From: a virus | Virus record (IMG/VR): IMGVR_UViG_3300000525_000002 | Coordinates: 1-29,176 of that record | DNA length: 29,176 bases | Direction: 5' to 3' (one strand) | Shown: piece after piece, positions 8,176 to 13,715 of the stretch | Layout of the letters: each line of letters begins with the position of its first letter | Position numbering within the stretch: the first letter of the stretch is position 1 | Notes under the pieces: generated by a model | Database searches by the model: none | What the model was told of the DNA's origin: nothing | The model's input: the letters and a program-made list of their open reading frames with translations, nothing else | Position numbers and translations under genes: made by a program

Positions 8176-8521
8176 TATCTTTTTCTTCACTAACTTCAGA
8201 TTCTGTAGATATATGTAATTTTTCAATTTCAGATATTTTTATTAAATAATCTTTCATATTTTTTTGCACTTCTTTTGCTTTAATAAGATTTATTTTCACA
8301 GAATCAACAGATTCAAATAGATTAAAGCAATGCTCAGCAAGATCTGTTTTTTTAATTTTTTCAAAATCTCCCGACCAATGTTTTTTTAATTTTTCATGTG
8401 TTTTTTTCAGGCTAAGAACGCTTTCTTCTTGTTCTTTTGAAAGAGTAAATTCAAGCAAATCAACGACACTCTCATAAAACTTTGATCTAGCATCATCAAA
8501 TTCTTTTTCTATATTTTTCAT
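8168..8521 (-). CDS. Hypothetical charged helical protein
   Basis: The 117-residue protein is rich in Lys and Glu and is predicted to be almost entirely helical, with heptad-like spacing (for example SVLSLKKTHEKLKKHW and EVQKNMKDYLIKISEIEKL). There is no signal peptide or membrane segment. The start at 8521 follows an AGGG site. It overlaps the start of the next precursor gene by eight bases, so the two are probably translationally coupled. It could be a chaperone, cytoplasmic immunity partner or accessory factor for that precursor, but nothing in the sequence settles this. Confidence 0.65.
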   Translation of the reverse strand: MKNIEKEFDDARSKFYESVVDLLEFTLSKEQEESVLSLKKTHEKLKKHWSGDFEKIKKTDLAEHCFNLFESVDSVKINLIKAKEVQKNMKDYLIKISEIEKLHISTESEVSEEKDNA

Positions 8522-8544
8522 TTTTACCCTTTTTTTTGAAATTT

Positions 8545-8829
8545 TTATTTTATGATGTTGTATTTAAATTTTGAGTGATTGTATTGAACAACTTCTAGTA
8601 TTTCTTCAACTTTGTCGTCGAAAAAATAAGAAATACAGCTTACAGCTCCTTTCGACAATATTAGAGACATAATAAATACTGAGTAATGCTCGTACATGTT
8701 GAAAAATACAGCAACAAGCGTTGAAACGATAGCTAACAAGTAAAAAGTATAATTGAAAGCAATTTTGAGCTTGTTAAATCGTCTAATTCGATCTATTTTT
8801 GAGATTATCTCTTCATTTAATATAATCAT
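8545..8829 (-). CDS. Small membrane protein with two TM segments (holin-like or immunity-like)
   Basis: The 94-residue protein has a charged N-terminus, TM1 about residues 25-44, a short Asn/Glu/His turn, TM2 about residues 49-70 containing Gly and Ala, and an acidic then basic soluble tail. Two-TM proteins of this size are typical of class II holins and also of microcin immunity proteins such as that for colicin V. The context allows both: a lipoprotein gene lies nine bases upstream and two leader-bearing precursors lie downstream. The SD is weak. No homologue is recognised by eye. Confidence 0.65.
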   Translation of the reverse strand: MIILNEEIISKIDRIRRFNKLKIAFNYTFYLLAIVSTLVAVFFNMYEHYSVFIMSLILSKGAVSCISYFFDDKVEEILEVVQYNHSKFKYNIIK

Positions 8830-8837
8830 AATTTTTA

Positions 8838-8972
8838 TTAGCGTATCTCAATATTGAAATGTTTGTAATTTCTGTCAGAGCTAAATTCTTGTCTAGCTTT
8901 AAAATCATAAGTCTTCATAGAAGAGCACGAGCTGAGAAACAAAAATAATATACATAATATGCTATTTTTCAT
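8838..8972 (-). CDS. Short outer-membrane lipoprotein (Rz1/o-spanin-like candidate)
   Basis: The 44-residue frame reads MKNSILCILFLFLSSC followed by SSMKTYDFKARQ. It has a basic N-terminus, a hydrophobic h-region and a lipobox LSSC with the lipidated Cys at residue 16. The mature peptide would have 29 residues, with Ser at +2, favouring outer-membrane sorting. The length and design fit a phage o-spanin, but the mature part lacks the proline richness of lambda Rz1. It overlaps the upstream stop by 11 bases (ATGAAAAATAG), indicating coupling. It could also be a surface-exclusion lipoprotein. The coding assignment is firm because of the lipobox. Confidence 0.7.
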   Translation of the reverse strand: MKNSILCILFLFLSSCSSMKTYDFKARQEFSSDRNYKHFNIEIR

Positions 8973-9177
8973 TAACATCTTCTTTTTCTAACTCGTCTTT
9001 GTAGTGTTTACACATGATTTCTCGCTCTGTTTTGTCAAAGTGCGTCATACAGTTCTGACAAACGAACAACTCACACACTTCTTTATCTGCTGTTTTTTTC
9101 CAAACGGCAGCTATATAAGTATGAATTCCTTTCGCGCAGCTTGAAGATTTTAATGCTTTTTTTAAGCAATGACTCAT
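8962..9177 (-). CDS. Small cysteine-rich protein (possible zinc-binding)
   Basis: The protein has 71 residues. ATG at 9177 is chosen because GGAGT lies seven bases upstream; a farther ATG at 9198 has no site and would overlap the previous gene. Cys residues occur as CVx-type pairs: C-A-K near the N-terminus, then 'EVCELFVCQNCMTHFDKTEREIMCKHYKDEL', a CxxC followed by His and by C-K-H. This could bind one zinc. The C-terminus is acidic. It lies between an unknown gene and the lipoprotein gene in the early operon. I do not recognise a family. Confidence 0.6.
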   Translation of the reverse strand: MSHCLKKALKSSSCAKGIHTYIAAVWKKTADKEVCELFVCQNCMTHFDKTEREIMCKHYKDELEKEDVNEK

Positions 9178-9182
9178 TAATG

Positions 9183-9473
9183 TTACTCCGATTTGCAAAC
9201 CATTTGTGCTTCTATTTGTTCATACATTACTTTTGAGTATATTGCTTTATGCATTGCTTCAAAAATAATAGCTCTCTCGACCGGATCTAGTGAATCAAGA
9301 CAAACAGCTTGAATATACGCAACTTTAAAACTGTCTCTTCTTTTTGCTATTATATATGATCGTCCGGCGTGTTTCGACGCGAGCACGTCAAAACCTGCCA
9401 AATTATCGTCTTTTTTGCACTTTTTAACAAAATCTTTTATATCTTCAATAGTTGCTAAAATAGAGTAGTTCAA
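9183..9473 (-). CDS. Hypothetical protein downstream of RecT, TTG start directly after the RecT stop
   Basis: The 96-residue frame has only TTG available at 9473; the first internal Met is at residue 74. The TTG is in the same frame as recT and immediately follows its TAA. The upstream bases AGGCGG can act as an SD, though very close. The protein looks like a compact alpha/beta fold (TIEDIKDFVKKC, GFDVLASKHAGRSYIIAKRR, ERAIIFEAMHKAIYSKVMYEQ). It may be a separately initiated protein or a readthrough extension of RecT. I do not recognise the family. Confidence 0.55.
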   Translation of the reverse strand: MNYSILATIEDIKDFVKKCKKDDNLAGFDVLASKHAGRSYIIAKRRDSFKVAYIQAVCLDSLDPVERAIIFEAMHKAIYSKVMYEQIEAQMVCKSE

Positions 9474-10241
9474 TTATCCGCCTAGTTTGTCGATTAACTT
9501 ATCTGACTGTGATTGAATATCTATTACATTAGCATTTTTTTCGTTTTCAGATAAGATATCTTCGACAATATCTTTCATTCTTTGCTCTCCACGATCGTTT
9601 TCTTCGTCTAGACAGATTGCTGCATTCAGAGAGACCGAGCTCGGAATAAGTTTTAAAAGTCTTCTTATGACAGTTTTCTGTGCCATTTGCTCAAAATCCG
9701 TGACCCACGGACCGTAACCCCCTGATTTTGAACGCGATTTTATTTTTAATATATCATCAATATTCATAAAGTCGAACTGTTTTGTACAGTTTTTCATCGT
9801 TACGACTGCGTATACTGCAATCATTGCTCCGCGCTCCATCACTGCTGGAGAGTGATCAATGCTGGGATTCGTCCCGCGCTTCATTGAAAATTCGTCTTTT
9901 TCGTAGACACAAGCTGCTTCTACCGAAACAATTCTTTCTGATCTATAAGCTAATTCAATCATGCCTTTGTACCCCAAGGAAATTGTGGCTTCCTCACCGC
10001 GAGGAATTAAATACACCATCCCTGAAAGTCCAGGCTCTAGTCCGAGTTGAGCGCAGGTCATAATAGTACCACAAATTGATTTTGGAGAGCATTTATTTAA
10101 GTTCGGATTCTTTCTCAGTTCGGCCAAAGCAAGCATAATCAATCGGTCGCTACACATAAAACCCGGAAGCGCTTTATCCAGGTAGGGCTGCATCTGGTTA
10201 AGCATTTTGTGAGCTTCATTTGTTGATGTTTGTGTTGTCAT
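9474..10241 (-). CDS. recT: RecT-family single-strand annealing protein
   Basis: The 255-residue protein is close to the 269 of E. coli Rac RecT. Diagnostic features: the N-terminal CSDRLIMLALAELRKNPNLNKCSPKSICGTIMTCAQLGLEPG block, then MVYLIPRGEEATISLGYKGMIELAYRS, then a MIAVYAVVTMKN strand and the GPWVTDFEQMAQKTVIRRLLK helix near the C-terminus. It coats and anneals 3' overhangs made by the partner exonuclease encoded one base upstream. It is translated from ATG 10241, with the SD GGAAGGA inside the end of the exonuclease gene. It probably drives recombination-dependent replication, concatemer formation or genome circularisation. The downstream frame continues in phase after its single TAA. 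Confidence 0.95.
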   Translation of the reverse strand: MTTQTSTNEAHKMLNQMQPYLDKALPGFMCSDRLIMLALAELRKNPNLNKCSPKSICGTIMTCAQLGLEPGLSGMVYLIPRGEEATISLGYKGMIELAYRSERIVSVEAACVYEKDEFSMKRGTNPSIDHSPAVMERGAMIAVYAVVTMKNCTKQFDFMNIDDILKIKSRSKSGGYGPWVTDFEQMAQKTVIRRLLKLIPSSVSLNAAICLDEENDRGEQRMKDIVEDILSENEKNANVIDIQSQSDKLIDKLGG

Positions 10242-10242
10242 T

Positions 10243-11157
10243 TTAAAGTCCTTCCGTTGTTTTAATTATGAATCGCCTTGAAGGCGAGCACGTTTTTAAA
10301 TACTTTAAGTATTCTTTTTCGTTAGCTTCTTTAAAAGAAGCTGAATCAAATCTTTGACTTTGCGCGCATGACTTCCAGGTTCCGGCTATTTTTCCCGATT
10401 GGTCTAGCAATGTATCATTTTTGCACATGAACAGTTTTAACAGTTCTTGACATGCAAACTTTTTTTGCTCTAGCTCTTTTATTGATTTATTGATGTCTAC
10501 AAGTTTATCTAAATATTCTTGAGTTTTAGCATCAGCAACTATAGATGATGCGTCAGAATGATATCCGTGAAAACTAATAATCTCAGCTGAGCTAGCCGGC
10601 TCAGGACATTCATTTTTCTGAACCATTTCAAAAAAAGCTTGCTCTTTTGCAATAACAATATCTTCAAGCTCTATATTTCGCTCAAAACGATATGTTCTAA
10701 AGTCTATTCCGCGGATCAGCACGGCAACATGACATACTTTTGCGCAGGTTACAGCCATATAATGAGTTATCTGGCATAAATAATTGTCAGGTATTTTGTT
10801 TTCTCCTTGCTTTCCCCATCCTTTTTCGCAACTTGTTGTTTTTATTTCTAATATTTCATCTTTGTTTATACGCCCATCAATGTTACCAGCCATCCACTTG
10901 TGAATCGGGTGCACGATTAGGTTCGGCTCTAGAGTTACTTTCAGTCCGGTTTCAGCTTCAAACCAAGCACGAACAGCAGATTCTAAAAAGTTTCCGGACT
11001 TTACGTATTTGTTTGAAATTTCTTCTTGCGCTCTATGACCCGTTTTTTCTTGCCAGAGCTTCACTACGTTTGAGTACGGATTTAAGCCCAAAATTGTTGC
11101 GCAATCGCTTCCGCACACATATTTTAATCGCTCTTTAAGTTGATTTTGAGTTAACAT
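10243..11157 (-). CDS. YqaJ/lambda-type 5'-3' exonuclease, RecT partner
   Basis: The protein has 304 residues from ATG 11157. A GTG at 11229 would add 24 residues but overlaps the small gene at 11166-11291, so it is less likely. The YqaJ fold signature is clear: CGSDCATILGLNPY and LWQEKTG near the start; GNFLE with Glu59; GNIDG with Asp94; EIK with Glu104 and Lys106; and a QITHYMAV helix near 128. These are the metal-binding and catalytic residues of PD-(D/E)XK exonucleases. A coiled segment follows (INKSIKELEQKKFACQELLKL). It resects double-stranded ends to give 3' tails for RecT, encoded directly downstream. Confidence 0.92.
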   Translation of the reverse strand: MLTQNQLKERLKYVCGSDCATILGLNPYSNVVKLWQEKTGHRAQEEISNKYVKSGNFLESAVRAWFEAETGLKVTLEPNLIVHPIHKWMAGNIDGRINKDEILEIKTTSCEKGWGKQGENKIPDNYLCQITHYMAVTCAKVCHVAVLIRGIDFRTYRFERNIELEDIVIAKEQAFFEMVQKNECPEPASSAEIISFHGYHSDASSIVADAKTQEYLDKLVDINKSIKELEQKKFACQELLKLFMCKNDTLLDQSGKIAGTWKSCAQSQRFDSASFKEANEKEYLKYLKTCSPSRRFIIKTTEGL

Positions 11158-11165
11158 ATTAATTT

Positions 11166-11291
11166 CTATTCTATTCTCTGTTTTGCTGTTGCGAAATCTA
11201 CTGCAATAAAAAATTGCTTCTGTGTACACTCTGTCTTTTTCTTGTGTTTTTCAAACATATATCTAAAACAAGAACGCATTATTTTTATCAT
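11166..11291 (-). CDS. Tiny basic early protein
   Basis: The 41-residue frame begins at ATG 11291 after a near-perfect AGGAGA (11297-11302), the best ribosome site in the early operon. The product is basic (MIKIMRSCFRYMFEKHKKK at the N-terminus) and ends in AKQRIE. It ends eight bases before the exonuclease start and follows the 34-residue gene by 16 bases. It has no recognised family. Its position as the second early gene and its small size fit a host-directed protein, which is inference. Confidence 0.65.
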   Translation of the reverse strand: MIKIMRSCFRYMFEKHKKKTECTQKQFFIAVDFATAKQRIE

Positions 11292-11307
11292 AAATTTCTC
11301 CTATTTT

Positions 11308-11412
11308 TTAGAGCTGATCGCTGTCGTCATCGCAACTTGAGTTCCATTTTTCTTCAATAATTTCTCTTCTTATCGCTTCTTCTTCATATTCATCGACGTC
11401 AAAATATTCCAT
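11308..11412 (-). CDS. Tiny acidic protein, first gene of the early operon
   Basis: The 34-residue frame begins at ATG 11412, preceded by GAGGA at six bases. The product is very acidic (MEYFDVDEYEEEAIRR, later CDDDSDQL). It is the first reading frame after the leftward promoter at 11463-11491, with a leader of about 45 bases. Such short acidic early proteins often mimic DNA or bind host enzymes, but there is no direct evidence for a target here. Confidence 0.65.
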   Translation of the reverse strand: MEYFDVDEYEEEAIRREIIEEKWNSSCDDDSDQL

Positions 11413-11439
11413 GTAAAGTCCTCGTTTTCGTTTTCGTTT

Positions 11440-11455
11440 TCAACAACATTGTTGA
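11440..11455. promoter_or_regulatory. Operator-like dyad at the early promoter start site
   Basis: Perfect 7-bp inverted repeat TCAACAA-CA-TTGTTGA. It lies just past the -10 box of the leftward promoter, over the expected start of transcription. A bound repressor would block that promoter. The divergently encoded RHH protein is the natural candidate. Confidence 0.55.
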
Positions 11456-11462
11456 TTTATCA

Positions 11463-11491
11463 ATTGTAAACAAATGTAAACATTTCGTCAA
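11463..11491 (-). promoter_or_regulatory. Near-consensus sigma70 promoter for the early operon
   Basis: Read leftward: -35 TTGACG (complement of 11486-11491), exactly 17 bases, -10 TACAAT (complement of 11463-11468). Five of six positions match consensus in each box. It precedes the 34-residue first early gene by about 50 bases. Confidence 0.8.
11472..11485. promoter_or_regulatory. Operator-like dyad inside the promoter spacer
   Basis: Inverted repeat AAATGT-AA-ACATTT, lying wholly between the -35 and -10 boxes of the early promoter. The related word TGTAAACA occurs twice nearby. It is distinct in sequence from the dyad at 11440-11455, so either two proteins or two half-site types may act here. 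Confidence 0.5.
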
Positions 11492-11524
11492 TGTTTTTAT
11501 TAAAAAATAAATAATAAGAAAAAT

Positions 11525-11553
11525 ACGACATAATCAAAACTTTGTGTTATATT
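11525..11553 (+). promoter_or_regulatory. Possible rightward promoter for the RHH regulator
   Basis: ACGACA (11525-11530), 17 bases, TATATT (11548-11553). The -35 matches at four positions and the -10 at five. Transcription would start near 11560, leaving a leader of about 37 bases before ATG 11597. The region is very AT-rich, so chance matches are likely. Confidence 0.4.
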
Positions 11554-11596
11554 GCTTGTCAATATTACATGTTTTAAAAAGTTGGAGAGCTTTCAA

Positions 11597-11812
11597 ATGA
11601 GAAAAATAAAAGAAGAAGAAATAAAAAAAGAAGAAAAAAGCAAAACTATAGCTTTTCGAATGAGAACAGAAGACATTAGACGATTTACAACGGCATGCAG
11701 TAGAGATTTGATTAGACCGTCCGCGTTCGCGCATAAAGCGATTCTCGACGCAGTTGAGAAGCTTATATCTAAGCAAAAAAAGCACGGTTATCAATGTATG
11801 AGAGATTTGTGA
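11597..11812 (+). CDS. Ribbon-helix-helix transcriptional regulator
   Basis: The 71-residue protein starts at ATG 11597, with GGAGAG eight bases upstream; an in-frame start at 11552 has no site. A Lys/Glu-rich N-terminus leads into KSKTIAFRMRTEDIRRFTTACSR, a strand then helix, followed by a second helix (PSAFAHKAILDAVEKLISKQ). This is the Arc/MetJ/CopG layout, in which the strand of a dimer enters the major groove. It is transcribed divergently from the early operon, whose promoter carries two dyads, so it is the likely repressor of that operon. Its last 22 bases overlap the convergent gene at 11791. Confidence 0.65.
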   Translation: MRKIKEEEIKKEEKSKTIAFRMRTEDIRRFTTACSRDLIRPSAFAHKAILDAVEKLISKQKKHGYQCMRDL

Positions 11813-12051
11813 AGAGCTGACAGCTTGCGACATTGCTCTATGATGAAAATCAGCGGCACTGTGAACTGCTCCCCGGTGTCGAGTATGAGCTCTATACAGT
11901 CCTCTATCTCGCTGTAAGCAAGATCAAAAGACTGTACGTCGTCTAGAGATGAAGATGAAGATGAAGATGAAGATGAAAATGAAGATGAACCTTCGCTTTC
12001 ATTAACCGGAAAGTCTGCCGGGTCGTCGCTGAGTATCTTAAAGTAAGACAT
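11791..12051 (-). CDS. Small acidic protein with poly-Ser tract
   Basis: The 86-residue protein starts at ATG 12051, preceded by a strong AGGAG at seven bases and a plausible promoter at 12085-12113. Residues about 21-35 are almost all serine, encoded by the complement of a GATGAA tandem repeat. The C-terminal half looks folded (DLAYSEIEDCIELILDTGEQFTVPLIFIIEQCRKLSALH), a strand-hairpin-helix unit with aliphatic residues. The gene runs toward the RHH regulator and overlaps its end by 22 bases, so transcription of one could reduce the other. It has no recognised family; an antagonist of the regulator is conceivable but only inferred. Confidence 0.65.
   Translation of the reverse strand: MSYFKILSDDPADFPVNESEGSSSFSSSSSSSSSSLDDVQSFDLAYSEIEDCIELILDTGEQFTVPLIFIIEQCRKLSALHKSLIH
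11948..11989. repeat. Hexanucleotide tandem repeat (GATGAA)n
   Basis: Seven 6-base units in a row: five GATGAA, one AATGAA, one GATGAA. On the coding (minus) strand it gives the poly-Ser tract. Gain or loss of units keeps the frame, so tract length can vary without inactivating the gene. Confidence 0.9.
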
Positions 12052-12084
12052 TGTTCACTCCTGTGTGTTATGACTAATTTTATT

Positions 12085-12113
12085 ATTACACAGAAATGAC
12101 AAAAAATAGACAA
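12085..12113 (-). promoter_or_regulatory. Possible promoter for the acidic poly-Ser gene
   Basis: Read leftward: TTGTCT (complement of 12108-12113), 17 bases, TGTAAT (complement of 12085-12090), about 30 bases before the SD of the gene at 12051. Four and five matches to consensus. Confidence 0.5.
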
Positions 12114-12195
12114 AAAAAAGTCAGCGAAAAAAAACTTTTTAACTGTACAGAAGGACTTTACTCGTCTGAATTTAAAAAAGTTTAATTTCGCTGAC
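12112..12195 (-). terminator. Long imperfect hairpin followed by T8 on the minus strand
   Basis: GTCAGCGAAA (from 12120) and TTTCGCTGAC (to 12195) are perfectly complementary. Pairing continues inward, apart from a 2-base mismatch and one bulge, through AAACTTTTT/AAAAAAGTTT, giving about 22 bp around a ~28-base loop. Read leftward, the stem is followed directly by eight T. It could terminate leftward RNA begun between the initiator gene and here, or insulate the promoter at 12085-12113, whose -35 box overlaps the T run. The rest of the gene-free interval 12196-12413 is AT-rich and holds weaker dyads: AGCAGT/ACTGCT at about 12267-12281 inside AAGTCT/AGACTT, and ACATAT/ATATGT at 12331-12348. 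I see no convincing promoter for the initiator gene. Confidence 0.5.
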
Positions 12196-12413
12196 TATCT
12201 ATTACAATATATGAAGTTTTGAAAGAAAACAAATCAGATATTTAGAAAGTCTAGTTTTCAATATAAGCAGTGCAACTGCTATTTGAGAGAATCAGACTTA
12301 TAAATATCAAATATTATTTTCTTTTGCACGACATATATCGTAATATGTACGAACCCAACCGCTTTAACTTTGACGGTAAATCAAATTAAAGCATTTTTTC
12401 CCCAAACAAAGGA

Positions 12414-13478
12414 ATGCATATAATAATGTACTATACCACACAAAACAATACTAATTCGAATTCTTTTAGTTCTTTACCCCCAAAAAATCGAAACTTTGAT
12501 GATTTCAAAGTAATCTATCGAACACAATACAAGCTAGACAATCTCTCAGACATTGCAAAAAAACACTTAAAGCTCAAATCATCGAGTCAGCTAAATTCGG
12601 CCGGAAATCTTTTTAAGATAATAATTGGAAGAATTCAAAATTGCGGACGATGTATTACTAAGCAAGTTACATTTGCAGAATCAATGAGACAGTACAACAA
12701 TAAAAGAGATTTAAGCTCAAGACAAATTAGACGTCTCATCGTCATACTTAAAGATTTGGGTCTTATAACTTACAAACGAAGCGGCCAAAAGTGGGGGTCA
12801 GTTTATCAGTATGAAGCTACACAACTCGGTAACGACATGTACTACTACGTCATCTATCGAAACATCCACGATATCAAATTTATCCCCTTAGAATTATCCA
12901 CAGCGTCTGTGGATAACTTGGGTACAGAAAGTGAGCCGGACTTCCAAAGTGAAAAAATGTCCGCTATTGGAGATTTTGAAGGCCTAATGAATCCGTGGAA
13001 TTTAGAGGCCCCGAAAAAAAATGTCCGCTATAATATAGATATTAATATAAGAAATATAAATATTAATATTAATAACCATACGCGTGGACGCGGGGAGACA
13101 ATAACCCATAATTTTCTTTTTTCACCAGACCCATACCCAGATCCACAACCGAAAACGGAGATAAAACTTTTGAGCGAGACAAAAACTTTTAGCGAAATGC
13201 AAACTTTTAGCGACATTCAGTTTGATCCGAGAATTACGAAAGAGCGGGTTCAAATCCTGATCAGCATTCTCGCAGAGCATAATGCTACGCCGAGCCAAGC
13301 TCTCATTTATCACGAAGAAGTCGTGAACGCATTGCTTCACATGAGAGAAAAGAAAATTCAGATCGTTGACTTTGGGTTTTTTGCAAAGTCAATACAAATT
13401 GAAACTTGGAGCAGATATTACTTTGACGTGAAACCGAACCCAGATTGGAGAGACGAAAAGAAAAGAACCAGGCATTAG
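12414..13478 (+). CDS. Replication initiator-like winged-helix protein
   Basis: The frame has 354 residues from ATG 12414, but AAAGGA lies directly against that ATG, so ATG 12426 (350 residues, 12-base spacing) may be the true start. Residues about 60-135 form a winged-helix unit: VTFAESMRQYNN, SSRQIRRLIVILKDLGLIT, then a YKRSGQKWGSVYQYEAT wing, as in lambda O/DnaD-type and plasmid replication initiators. The middle is low-complexity (Asn/Ile-rich, then PYPDPQP, then a repeated TFSE unit) and coincides with origin-like DNA. A C-terminal segment (DPRITKERVQILISILAEHNATPSQALIYHEEVVNALLHM) looks folded and could contact host helicase-loading proteins. No DNA polymerase or helicase gene is present, so recruitment of the host replisome is expected. 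Confidence 0.7.
   Translation: MHIIMYYTTQNNTNSNSFSSLPPKNRNFDDFKVIYRTQYKLDNLSDIAKKHLKLKSSSQLNSAGNLFKIIIGRIQNCGRCITKQVTFAESMRQYNNKRDLSSRQIRRLIVILKDLGLITYKRSGQKWGSVYQYEATQLGNDMYYYVIYRNIHDIKFIPLELSTASVDNLGTESEPDFQSEKMSAIGDFEGLMNPWNLEAPKKNVRYNIDINIRNINININNHTRGRGETITHNFLFSPDPYPDPQPKTEIKLLSETKTFSEMQTFSDIQFDPRITKERVQILISILAEHNATPSQALIYHEEVVNALLHMREKKIQIVDFGFFAKSIQIETWSRYYFDVKPNPDWRDEKKRTRH
12894..13217. other. Candidate replication origin inside the initiator gene
   Basis: Two perfect DnaA boxes face each other: TTATCCACA (12894-12902) and TGTGGATAA (12908-12916), forming a 10-bp-arm dyad. They are followed by a 16-base direct repeat AAAAAATGTCCGCTAT (12952-12967 and 13016-13031), a 47-base tract with no C and only two G (13029-13075), and three tandem ~18-bp units each built on AAACTTTT(G)AGCGA (from 13164, 13183 and 13201). 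DnaA boxes, an easily melted region and iterons within the initiator coding sequence match the design of the lambda origin in gene O. All elements are seen directly; origin activity is inferred. Confidence 0.7.
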
Positions 13479-13482
13479 AAAT

Positions 13483-13691
13483 ATGATTTACGAAGCTCAA
13501 GTCGAATGAAAAGAAGACTGGGCGCATAGAGACGCGCACTACAGGCTTAGTGAGCCAAGCATCTCAGAAGAAGAGAGCTATACTCGGTATGGTGAGTTTT
13601 TTTCAACGAGGTAAGGAAAGCCGTTAACCTTAAATACGAAAAGGATTTGTTGAAAAGAAGGAATGAAAACAACCCACCTACAGAGCTCTAA
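13483..13691 (+). pseudogene. Broken small gene after the initiator (in-frame TGA plus frameshift)
   Basis: From ATG 13483, four bases past the initiator stop, the frame codes MIYEAQVE, meets TGA at 13507, then stays open as KEDWAHRDAHYRLSEPSI and a further SEEESYTRYGEFF before TAA at 13612. At the T7 run (13597-13603) a -1 shift opens a second stretch (FNEVRKAVNLKYEKDLLKRR, then NENNPPTEL) ending with TAA at 13689. The pieces together read like one protein of roughly 69 codons. Two lesions suggest decay or sequence error; programmed recoding is less likely. No family is recognised. Confidence 0.4.
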
Positions 13692-13715
13692 ATTAAATTT
13701 CAATGGGAGGATGCT

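Noticed and set aside
8176-8226. Upstream ATG extending the second leader peptide by 17 residues
   Set aside because: It lies within the previous gene and would bury a textbook 15-residue leader; ATG 8175 is coupled to the previous stop.
9782-10063. 93-codon rightward frame opposite recT
   Set aside because: RecT motifs on the other strand are unambiguous and this frame lacks an SD.
10740-11138. 132-codon rightward frame opposite the exonuclease
   Set aside because: It runs against catalytic motifs of the exonuclease and has no start site or family.
13029-13075. AT-rich tract as a promoter
   Set aside because: It can match -10 boxes by composition alone, no -35 is suitably placed, and it fits better as a melting region beside DnaA boxes.
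13483-13614. Reading TGA as tryptophan (alternative genetic code)
   Set aside because: TGA ends several well-defined genes here (for example the portal at 17715 and the nuclease at 14439), so the standard code holds.
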